Shown: positions 46,411 to 54,803 of the stretch, one piece after another
Position numbering within the stretch: position 1 is the first letter of the stretch
How the letters are laid out: each line of letters begins with the position of its first letter
Source: Rhodanobacter sp. LX-99
GTDB lineage: Bacteria; Pseudomonadota; Gammaproteobacteria; Xanthomonadales; Rhodanobacteraceae
Length of the DNA: 64,000 nucleotides
Reading direction: 5' to 3'
NCBI RefSeq assembly: GCF_018599185.1
Contig: NZ_JAHFVL010000003.1
Coordinates: 310,001-374,000 of the forward strand
Translations under genes and position numbers: made by a program
Notes under the pieces: generated by a model
Seen by the model: only the letters and a program-made list of their open reading frames with translations
What the model was told of the DNA's origin: nothing
Database searches by the model: none

Positions 46411-46446
46411 TTGATTGTTACCATCCCAGCCATAGCGTATGGCTAT
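46410..46446. promoter_or_regulatory. Tandem OxyR-type binding motif at oxyR
   Basis: Two 15-bp elements, ATTGATTGTTACCAT and ATAGCGTATGGCTAT, are separated by 7 bp, the spacing of the E. coli OxyR consensus (ATAGntnnnanCTAT twice). I count 15 of 20 conserved positions matching. The site lies 19 bp before the oxyR ATG and abuts the -35 of the divergent candidate promoter, which fits autorepression of oxyR and activation of the divergent transcript. Confidence 0.55.
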
Positions 46447-46465
46447 TGCCAAGCCGGGACGATCC

Positions 46466-47437
46466 ATGAACCTGCGCGATCTCCAGTACCTGGTGGCCCT
46501 GGCCGAACATCGGCACTTCGGCCGCGCGGCCGAGGCCTGCTTCGTCAGCCAGCCCACCCTGTCCACCCAGATCAAGAAGCTGGAAGAGGAACTGGGCGTG
46601 CCGCTGGTCGAGCGCACACCGCGCAAGGTGCTGCTGACCGAGGTCGGCCGCGACATCGCCATCCGCGCGCGCGACGTGCTCAACGGGATCGAACAGATCC
46701 GCAGCGTGGCCCGGCGCACGCTGGACCCCGAATCCGGCACGGTGCGGTTGGGCATCTTCCCCACCCTGGGTCCGTACCTGCTGCCGCACGCGTTGCCGCT
46801 GGTGCGCAAGGCATTCCCCAAGCTGGAGCTGCTGCTGGTCGAGGAAAAGACCGAGGCCGTGCTGCGCCTGTTGCGCGAGGGCAAACTCGACGCCGGCATC
46901 CTCGCCCTGCCGCTGCACGAGGACAGCCTGCATACCGAGTTCCTGTTCGAAGAGCCCTTCCTGCTGGCCGTGTCGGAAGCCCATCCGCTGGCGCACAAGC
47001 AAGGTCAGCTGAAACTGGCCGACCTGTCCAACCAGAACCTGCTGCTGCTGGAAGACGGCCACTGCCTGCGCGACCAGGCGCTGGAGGTGTGCCACCTTGC
47101 CGGCGCCGCCGAACGCAGCGGGTTCCGCGCCACCAGCCTGGAGACGCTGCGACAGATGGTGGCGGCGAACGTCGGCATCACCCTGCTGCCGGTCACCGCC
47201 GTGAAGCCGCCCGTGGCGCCGCTGGACAACCTGCACCTGATCGAGTTCAAGGGCCATCCGCCGAGCCGGCGCATCGCCATGGTCTGGCGCAAGAGCTCGG
47301 CGATGGACGGCTTCCTGAAACGGCTGGCGGCCGTGTTCCGGCAGTTGCCGACGGATCTGCTGAACCCGCATACGGCAGCCTCGCCTGCGGTACCGGCGGA
47401 ACCCGTCCGTCCCGCGCGCAAGGCGGCGCGCCGATAG
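46466..47437 (+). CDS. oxyR: Hydrogen-peroxide-responsive LysR regulator OxyR
   Basis: A 323-residue LysR-type regulator that switches peroxide-defence genes through a disulfide. The DNA-binding domain is MNLRDLQYLVALAEHRHFGR with CFVSQPTLSTQIKKLEEELG. The redox loop LLLLEDGHCLRDQALEVCH carries Cys200 and Cys209, equivalent to E. coli Cys199 and Cys208. The C-terminal ~25 residues are a basic Pro/Ala-rich extension. ATG 46466 gives the family N-terminus; nine extra in-frame codons upstream are less likely. It is divergent from pepN and upstream of the rubrerythrin operon. Confidence 0.96.
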   Translation: MNLRDLQYLVALAEHRHFGRAAEACFVSQPTLSTQIKKLEEELGVPLVERTPRKVLLTEVGRDIAIRARDVLNGIEQIRSVARRTLDPESGTVRLGIFPTLGPYLLPHALPLVRKAFPKLELLLVEEKTEAVLRLLREGKLDAGILALPLHEDSLHTEFLFEEPFLLAVSEAHPLAHKQGQLKLADLSNQNLLLLEDGHCLRDQALEVCHLAGAAERSGFRATSLETLRQMVAANVGITLLPVTAVKPPVAPLDNLHLIEFKGHPPSRRIAMVWRKSSAMDGFLKRLAAVFRQLPTDLLNPHTAASPAVPAEPVRPARKAARR

Positions 47438-47470
47438 CTGCAGGCTATTTGCCCGATCCAGACAATCAAT
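47434..47470 (+). promoter_or_regulatory. Tandem OxyR-type motif upstream of the rubrerythrin operon
   Basis: ATAGCTGCAGGCTAT matches nine of ten conserved positions of an OxyR half-site; a weaker second element ATCCAGACAATCAAT follows after 7 bp, together 15 of 20. It begins inside the oxyR stop codon. Directly downstream a weak -35 (TTTCAG, 47470-47475) and -10 (TAGGCT, 47494-47499) are 18 bp apart, the same geometry as at the divergent small-RNA promoter. Confidence 0.5.
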
Positions 47471-47564
47471 TTCAGCATTCGCCCGCCGCGCGCTAGGCTC
47501 GGCAGGTCACGACCATGAAGGCCGCACTCGCAACCCTCCCAGCCCAACGCCACGAGGTGATGTC

Positions 47565-47984
47565 ATGAGCAACCTGAAAGGATCCAAGACCGAGCAGAAC
47601 CTGAAGGACGCCTTTGCCGGCGAGTCGATGGCGAACCGCCGCTACCTGTACTTCGCCGCCAAGGCCGACGTGGAGGGCTACAACGACGTCTCCGCGGTGT
47701 TTCGCTCCACCGCCGAAGGCGAGACCGGCCACGCCCACGGCCACCTGGAATACCTCGAAGCGGTGGGCGACCCCGCCACCGGCCTGCCGTTCGGCGGCAC
47801 CCAGCTGAACCTGAAAAGCGCCATCGCCGGCGAAACCCACGAGTACACCGACATGTACCCGGGCATGAGCAAGGCCGCGCGCGAGGAAGGCTTCGACGAG
47901 ATCGCCGACTGGTTCGAGACCCTGGCCAAGGCCGAGCGCTCGCACGCGAACCGCTTCACCAAGGCGCTGGGCGAACTGGGCTGA
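47565..47984 (+). CDS. Rubrerythrin-family diiron protein without rubredoxin domain
   Basis: A 139-residue four-helix diiron protein. Ligand residues are in AGE20, EGE53TGH56, AGE90THE93 and AE124RSH127. Rubrerythrins reduce hydrogen peroxide at the diiron site. The C-terminal rubredoxin domain of classical rubrerythrin is absent, so electrons must come from another protein, perhaps the Fe-S protein encoded next. GAGGTGATGTC precedes the ATG. Position after oxyR and an OxyR-type motif supports a peroxide-defence role. Confidence 0.92.
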   Translation: MSNLKGSKTEQNLKDAFAGESMANRRYLYFAAKADVEGYNDVSAVFRSTAEGETGHAHGHLEYLEAVGDPATGLPFGGTQLNLKSAIAGETHEYTDMYPGMSKAAREEGFDEIADWFETLAKAERSHANRFTKALGELG

Positions 47985-48003
47985 GGAACCGCCGAACGAA
48001 CAA

Positions 48004-48035
48004 ACCGTCATCCCGGCGAAAGCCGGAATGACGGT
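48004..48035. repeat. REP-like palindrome
   Basis: ACCGTCATCCCGGC, a GAAA loop and GCCGGAATGACGGT form a 14-bp hairpin with one mismatch. Its translations give the familiar [17 protein letters not shown] text of dispersed proteobacterial repeats. It sits between the rubrerythrin and Fe-S genes and could protect the upstream messenger or lower read-through. I see no second copy in the window. Confidence 0.75.
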
Positions 48036-48087
48036 GATGGTGCGACGTTTTCCTCTCCGATCTCGCCCAACCCGCGGGGAAATGACG

Positions 48088-49431
48088 ATGGCCGATCCCA
48101 TCCACGAAACGCGCGAAGGCAATCTCGACGCACCCACACGCCACCCGCTGGGCCAGCACGACCCGGCCTTCTGGGACGCCGCGGCGCTGGAAGCGGAAAT
48201 GGAGCGCGTGTTCAACATCTGCCACGGCTGCCGCCGCTGCGTCAGCCTGTGCCACGCCTTTCCCACCCTGTTCGACCTGGTCGACGCCTCCAAGACGATG
48301 GAGATCGACGGCGTCGACAAGGCCGATTACCCCAAGGTTACCGAGCAGTGCTACCTGTGCGACCTGTGCTACCAGACCAAGTGCCCGTATACGCCGCCGC
48401 ACCCGTGGAACGTGGACTTCCCGCACCTGATGCTGCGTGCCAAGGCGGTGGCGTTCGAGCGTGACGGCGCGCCGCTGTCGTCAAAGATCCTGTCCAGCAC
48501 GCGCGCCGTCGGCAAGCTCGCCTCGATCCCGGTGGTGGTGCAGGTCGTCAACGCCGCCAACCGCAACCCGGCCGCGCGCCAGCTGCTGGAAAAGACCATG
48601 GGCGTCGACGCGAAGGCGCGCGTGCCCGAATACCACGCGCCCACCGCGCGCAAACGCCTGCGCGGCCTCGACGGCAGCGGCGAAGCGGTTCCCGCCGGCC
48701 GCACGCGCGGGAGGCTGGCACTGTTCGCCACCTGCTATTGCGACCACTCCGACCCGGTGGTGGTCGAAGACCTCGCCGCGGTGCTGCAGCACAACGCGAT
48801 CCCGGCCAGGCTGGTCGAACAGGAAAGCTGCTGCGGCATGCCCAAGCTGGAACTGGGCGACCTGCAGACGGTGAAGAAATACAAGGAGCGCAACATCCCG
48901 GTGCTGGCGAAGATGGCACGCGAAGGCTGGGACTTCACCGCGGCGATCCCGTCCTGCGTGCTGATGTTCAAGCAGGAACTGCCGCTGATGTTCCCCGACG
49001 ATGCCGACGTCGCGCTGGTGCGCGAGCGCTTCTTCGATCCGTTCGAATACCTCGCCGAACGGCACAAGGCCGGCCTGCTGCAGACCGACTTCAGGCAGTC
49101 GCTGGGCAAGGTCGCCTGGCAGGTGCCGTGCCACCAGCGCGTGCAGAAGATCGGCCCGAAGACGCGCGACATCCTGCAACTGGTGCCAGGCACCGAAATC
49201 GTCACCATCGAGCGCTGCTCAGGCCACGACGGCACCTACGGCGTGAAGCACAAGACCTACGCACTCTCGCGCAAGCTGGCCAAACCGGTGGAGAATCGCG
49301 TCGAGCAGGCCAACCCCGACCACTTCACCAGCGACTGCCCGATGGCCGGCGGCCACATCGCGCACGGCCTCGACGACAAGCCGGCGGCGGAACATCCGTT
49401 GAGCCTGCTGCGCAAGGCTTACGGAATCTGA
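48088..49431 (+). CDS. Iron-sulfur oxidoreductase, heterodisulfide-reductase/GlpC-like
   Basis: A 447-residue Fe-S protein. Two [4Fe-4S] ferredoxin motifs are at Cys45/48/51/55 (CHGCRRCVSLC) and Cys88/91/94/99 (CYLCDLCYQTKC). Two cysteine-rich CCG-type domains follow (CYCDHSDP with ESCCGMPK; later PCHQRVQKIG with RCSGHDGTYG), as in GlpC and HdrB. It should move electrons, plausibly to the rubrerythrin. ATG 48088 is preferred over 48082 because GGGGA then has correct spacing. The rubrerythrin/Fe-S protein/DUF3501 trio recurs in proteobacteria (from memory). Confidence 0.9.
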   Translation: MADPIHETREGNLDAPTRHPLGQHDPAFWDAAALEAEMERVFNICHGCRRCVSLCHAFPTLFDLVDASKTMEIDGVDKADYPKVTEQCYLCDLCYQTKCPYTPPHPWNVDFPHLMLRAKAVAFERDGAPLSSKILSSTRAVGKLASIPVVVQVVNAANRNPAARQLLEKTMGVDAKARVPEYHAPTARKRLRGLDGSGEAVPAGRTRGRLALFATCYCDHSDPVVVEDLAAVLQHNAIPARLVEQESCCGMPKLELGDLQTVKKYKERNIPVLAKMAREGWDFTAAIPSCVLMFKQELPLMFPDDADVALVRERFFDPFEYLAERHKAGLLQTDFRQSLGKVAWQVPCHQRVQKIGPKTRDILQLVPGTEIVTIERCSGHDGTYGVKHKTYALSRKLAKPVENRVEQANPDHFTSDCPMAGGHIAHGLDDKPAAEHPLSLLRKAYGI

Positions 49432-49433
49432 GC

Positions 49434-50015
49434 ATGGACAAACTCACCCGCACCGACCTGCTCAGCCTGGAAACCTACGCGCAGCAGCGCAACGAGTTCC
49501 GTGCCCGCGTGATGGCGCACAAGAAGCAGCGCACGGTGCATCTCGGCGAGCACCTCACGCTGATCTTCGAGGACCGCCTGAGCATCCAGTACCAGGTGCA
49601 GGAAATGCTGCGCATCGAGCGCATCTTCGAGGCCGACGGCATCCAGGACGAGCTGGACGCCTACAATCCGCTGATCCCCGACGGCAGCAACCTCAAGGCC
49701 ACGATGCTCATCGAATATGCCGACGTCGAACAGCGCAAGCGCGAGCTGGTGCGCCTGCGCCATATCGAGCATGCGATCGCGTTGAGCGTGCACGGCCACG
49801 CCGCGGTCACCGCCATCGCCGACGAGGACATGGGGCGCAGCAACGACGAGAAGACCGCCGCCGTGCACTTCCTGCGTTTCGAACTCGGCCCCTCGATGAT
49901 CGCGGACTGGCGCGCCGGCGCCGCGGTCGCGCTGGCCTCGACCCTGCCGGCGATGCCGGTCGAGGCCACCCTCACGTCCGAACAACGGCGCACCCTGGCG
50001 GCGGACTTCGCCTGA
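49434..50015 (+). CDS. DUF3501 family protein
   Basis: A 193-residue soluble protein matching DUF3501: MDKLTRTDLLSLETYAQQRN, KKQRTVHLGEHLTLIFEDRL, IQYQVQEMLRIERIF and a late VHFLRFELGP. Function unknown, but the family is found next to Fe-S oxidoreductases of this type and rubrerythrin, so it is probably a partner of that redox unit. It starts 2 bp after the Fe-S gene stop, indicating one operon. Confidence 0.9.
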   Translation: MDKLTRTDLLSLETYAQQRNEFRARVMAHKKQRTVHLGEHLTLIFEDRLSIQYQVQEMLRIERIFEADGIQDELDAYNPLIPDGSNLKATMLIEYADVEQRKRELVRLRHIEHAIALSVHGHAAVTAIADEDMGRSNDEKTAAVHFLRFELGPSMIADWRAGAAVALASTLPAMPVEATLTSEQRRTLAADFA

Positions 50016-50017
50016 GC

Positions 50018-50617
50018 ATGCGCAAACTCCTGCTGGCGGCCGTCCTGCTGCTGGTGCTGCTGGGCGCGCTGTCGCACTGGCACCGTCGCCCGCTGCAACC
50101 GGGGCCGGGCGTGCTCGCCGCCGAAGTCCCGGTGCAGGTCGACCTCGACCACGGCGCGCAGCTGCAGCGCGGCGACACCACCTTGACCACCCGCGCGCAC
50201 TTCGACATCACCGCCCGCGTGCTGTCGCGCAAGGACTATTCGTGGGGCGCCGACGCCGACCTGGTGCCGCTGGACCTCGCCCTCGGCTGGGGTCGCATGT
50301 CCGACAGCGACGTGCTGGCGAAGATCGACATCACCCAGTCCGGCCGCTTCTACTACTGGCACGTCAAGGCATTCCCGATCCCGCGCCGCGAGATCGAGAC
50401 CTCCAGCGCGAACATGCACATGATCCCCGCCGACGCGGACGTGAAACGCCAGCTCGAACAGGTCCGCCCCGGCCAGGTCGTGCACATCGAAGGCTTCCTG
50501 GTCGACGCCAGCCGCGCCGACGGCTGGCACTGGAACACCTCGCTAAGCCGCGACGACACCGGCGCCGGCGCGTGCGAGCTGATCTACGTGGAGAGCGTCG
50601 GCGCGGCCGCGCCCTGA
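50018..50617 (+). CDS. Membrane-anchored/exported hypothetical protein
   Basis: A 199-residue protein with an N-terminal hydrophobic anchor (LLLAAVLLLVLLGALS) and a periplasmic beta-rich domain (DYSWGADADLVPLDLALGWG, GRFYYWHVKAFPIPRREI, HIEGFLVDASRADGWHWNTS). The stretch around GWGRMSDSDVL and the paired aromatic residues recur in conserved hypothetical proteins of this order. I cannot name a function. It begins 2 bp after the DUF3501 gene and so belongs to the same transcript. Confidence 0.8.
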   Translation: MRKLLLAAVLLLVLLGALSHWHRRPLQPGPGVLAAEVPVQVDLDHGAQLQRGDTTLTTRAHFDITARVLSRKDYSWGADADLVPLDLALGWGRMSDSDVLAKIDITQSGRFYYWHVKAFPIPRREIETSSANMHMIPADADVKRQLEQVRPGQVVHIEGFLVDASRADGWHWNTSLSRDDTGAGACELIYVESVGAAAP

Positions 50618-50653
50618 GCGGCCCCATCGCGCGACGCGCCCGACGCGCGGGAT

Positions 50654-51172
50654 TCAGTAACGCAACAGGCTGTGCAGCGGTCTGCCGGCATGCCAGCGGC
50701 TGCGTCCCCGCAGCACGGGCAGCTCGATCACCACGCTGGCGCCGAGCAATTCGGCCCCCAGTTCGCTGACCAACGCCGCGGCCGCCGCCAGGGTGCCGCC
50801 GGTGGCCAGTACGTCGTCGGCCAGCAGCACGCGCTCGCCGGGCCTGAACGCATCGCGCTGCACCTGCAGCTGGTCGCTGCCGTATTCCAGCTGGTAGTCC
50901 ACCGTCGCCACCGGCGGCGGCAGCTTGCCCGGCTTGCGCAGCGGCACGAAGCCGGCGTGCAGCTTCTGCGCCAGCGCGGCGCCGAAGATGAAACCGCGCG
51001 CCTCGATGCCGCACACCGCCTGCACACTGCTGCCCTGCCACGGCTCGGCCAGCGCGTCGATGCAGCGGGCGAAGCTGCCGGCATTGACGAGCAGCGGGGT
51101 GACGTCGCGGAACATCACGCCGGGCCGGGGGAAATCGGGCACGGCGCGGATCAGTGCGGCGATGTCTTGCAT
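50654..51172 (-). CDS. apt: Adenine phosphoribosyltransferase
   Basis: Salvages adenine with PRPP to AMP. The 172-residue length is normal. Landmarks are IRAVPDFPRPGVMFRDVTPLL, the GIEARGFIFGAALA loop, PLRKPGKLP, and the PRPP-binding motif VLLADDVLATGGT. It stands alone on the minus strand, upstream neighbour DUF2007 protein 35 bp away. Confidence 0.95.
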   Translation of the reverse strand: MQDIAALIRAVPDFPRPGVMFRDVTPLLVNAGSFARCIDALAEPWQGSSVQAVCGIEARGFIFGAALAQKLHAGFVPLRKPGKLPPPVATVDYQLEYGSDQLQVQRDAFRPGERVLLADDVLATGGTLAAAAALVSELGAELLGASVVIELPVLRGRSRWHAGRPLHSLLRY

Positions 51173-51207
51173 GGGATTTCCTCAGGGAATGCGCGCGGCC
51201 ACGCGAC

Positions 51208-51483
51208 TCAGCAGGGCATGGCCAGCGGGTCGTCCGGCAGGTCATCGTCCTCGATCGCCTGCCGCGCCTCGATGAGCCGGGCCTCGACCTCGCCCACGAT
51301 GCCGTTGGCGGCGGCCAGGCTCGATTCGGGCACCATCACCGCGATGTAATCCATCGCCGGCAGCTGGCCCACCGCGCCGGTGAGGTACTCGCCGGCAATG
51401 AACGCCGGAATGCCGTCGGCCTCCAGCGCATCCTTGACCAGATGGGCATCGAACAGGTTTTCGGCGCGGTAGACGGTGTGCAT
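51208..51483 (-). CDS. DUF2007 putative signal-transducing protein
   Basis: A 91-residue protein of the DUF2007 family, with a GlnB-like ferredoxin fold: VYRAENLFDAHLVKDALEAD, GIPAFIAGEYLTGAVGQLP, YIAVMVPESSLAAA. The acidic tail EDDDLPDDPLAMPC is variable. Members are presumed small-ligand or protein-binding modules; no function is established. It is divergent from glnS and 35 bp upstream of apt. Confidence 0.88.
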   Translation of the reverse strand: MHTVYRAENLFDAHLVKDALEADGIPAFIAGEYLTGAVGQLPAMDYIAVMVPESSLAAANGIVGEVEARLIEARQAIEDDDLPDDPLAMPC

Positions 51484-51607
51484 GCCTGCACGCTAACCCG
51501 CACGGCGACGCGGGGCAAGCTGCACCGCCGGGCACGGCCGTCCTGCGCCCGGTGGCGGCGACAGGGTAAACTTGGGCGTTTCCGCTACCGCCTGCGAGTC
51601 CAACCCG

Positions 51608-53383
<1,776 letters not shown>

Positions 53384-53396
53384 ACGGAGCGAAGGC

Positions 53397-53957
53397 ATGC
53401 TGCCGCTGCAGATCCATCTCACGTTGCCGCCGTGGATCGGCGACATTGCCGACACCAACCGGCGTTACCAGAGCGACGAGGAACGCGTGGGCCTGGCGAT
53501 CGAGCTGTCGCGGCAGAATGTGGATCGCGGCGGTGGCGGCCCGTTCGGCGCCGCCGTGTTCAACAGTCACAGCGGCCGGCTGGTCGCTGTCGGGGTGAAC
53601 CGGGTGGTGCCGCAAAGCTGCTCGGTCGCGCATGCCGAGATGATGGTGATCATGATCGCGCAGCAGCGCCTGGGCCGGCACCGGCTGAACGAGGACGGCG
53701 GCCATTACGTGCTGGCCACCAGTTCGCAGCCGTGCTGCCAGTGCTATGGCGCCACCGTGTGGGCCGGCATCGACGAACTGCTGATCGGTGCGCGCTCCGA
53801 AGACGTCGAGGAACTCACCGAGTTCGACGAGGGCCCGTTGCCGGCCGACTGGGTCGGCGAACTGACCCGCCGCAGCATCGCCGTGCGCCGTGACATCCTG
53901 CGCGACCAGGCCCGCGAGGTACTGGCCACCTACGGCGCCACCGGCACACCGTATTGA
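53397..53957 (+). CDS. Nucleoside/guanine deaminase-like protein (CDA fold)
   Basis: A 186-residue zinc deaminase. The zinc ligands and proton shuttle are His79-Ala-Glu81 (SVAHAEMMV) and Cys113 and Cys116 in PCCQC, giving the HAE...PCxxC signature of the guanine/tRNA-adenosine deaminase branch. GGPFGAAVF is also typical. It probably deaminates a free nucleobase or nucleoside; the substrate is uncertain. GGAG precedes ATG 53397, 13 bp after glnS, so the two may be co-transcribed. Confidence 0.87.
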   Translation: MLPLQIHLTLPPWIGDIADTNRRYQSDEERVGLAIELSRQNVDRGGGGPFGAAVFNSHSGRLVAVGVNRVVPQSCSVAHAEMMVIMIAQQRLGRHRLNEDGGHYVLATSSQPCCQCYGATVWAGIDELLIGARSEDVEELTEFDEGPLPADWVGELTRRSIAVRRDILRDQAREVLATYGATGTPY

Positions 53958-54676
53958 GCCGCTGGCGTGCCGCGCTGCCGCTGGTCCTGCTGGTGCTGGC
54001 AGGCATCGTCCTGTTTGCCTCCGGCTCGCTGGACCAGTTGAGTCCGCACCAGCTGGTGGCGCACCAGGCCGAGCTGCACGCGCAGATTGCCGGACACCCG
54101 TGGCTGACCCGGCTGGCCTTCATCGGGCTGCTGACGCTGACCGTGGCCACCGGGATTCCCGGCACCATCGTGGTGATCCTGGCCGGCGGCTTCGCGTTCG
54201 GCGTGGTCGACGCCACGCTGTGCTCGTCGGCCGGGCTCACCCTCGGCTCGCTGATCCTGTACCTGGCCAGCCGTTACGCGTTCGGCCCCGGCAGCCGCCA
54301 GCCGCCCGCCTTCGTGGCGCGACTGCACCACGGCTTCGAACGGCACCCAGTGAGCTACACCTTGTTCCTGCGCTTCGTGCCGGTCGTGCCGTTCGGCGCG
54401 GTGACCGTGGCGCTGGCGTGGTTGCGCTGCCCGCTGTGGCTGTTCCTCGGCGCCAGCTGGCTCGGCGGCACCGTATCGCTGATCTTCGAAACCTCGATCG
54501 GCGCAGGCCTCGGCGACGCCATGGCCATGAGCCAGAACGGCAGCTTCGGCATCGGCCTGTTCATGCACCGCGAAGTGCTGCTGCCGTTGGGCGCGATCGC
54601 CCTGCTCGCCCTGCTGCCGCTGCTGATCGAACGCATCACCCGACGGCACCGCCAGGGCCACGGGCGGATCGACTGA
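53954..54676 (+). CDS. TVP38/TMEM64 (SNARE-associated/DedA-like) membrane protein
   Basis: A 240-residue inner-membrane protein with about six hydrophobic segments. The family core FIGLLTLTVATGIPGTIVVI, GGFAFGVVDATLCSSAGLTLG and the re-entrant LFLRFVPVVPFGAVTVALA are clear. Members are implicated in lipid scrambling or small-molecule transport. The start is inferred as TTG 53954 overlapping the previous stop (TTGA); there is no ATG before the first helix. This suggests translational coupling to the deaminase gene. Confidence 0.85.
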   Translation: MSRWRAALPLVLLVLAGIVLFASGSLDQLSPHQLVAHQAELHAQIAGHPWLTRLAFIGLLTLTVATGIPGTIVVILAGGFAFGVVDATLCSSAGLTLGSLILYLASRYAFGPGSRQPPAFVARLHHGFERHPVSYTLFLRFVPVVPFGAVTVALAWLRCPLWLFLGASWLGGTVSLIFETSIGAGLGDAMAMSQNGSFGIGLFMHREVLLPLGAIALLALLPLLIERITRRHRQGHGRID

Positions 54677-54803
54677 AACACCCGCCGGCAGCTGTCAATC
54701 CACCCATTTCGCGCTAGTGTTGCGTCGGGTCCGGACCACCCGGATGCATGGGCAAGGGCTGGATCTGGCCCGGCGCGCTGGCGCGGGGTAATGCAGGGGA
54801 GGT

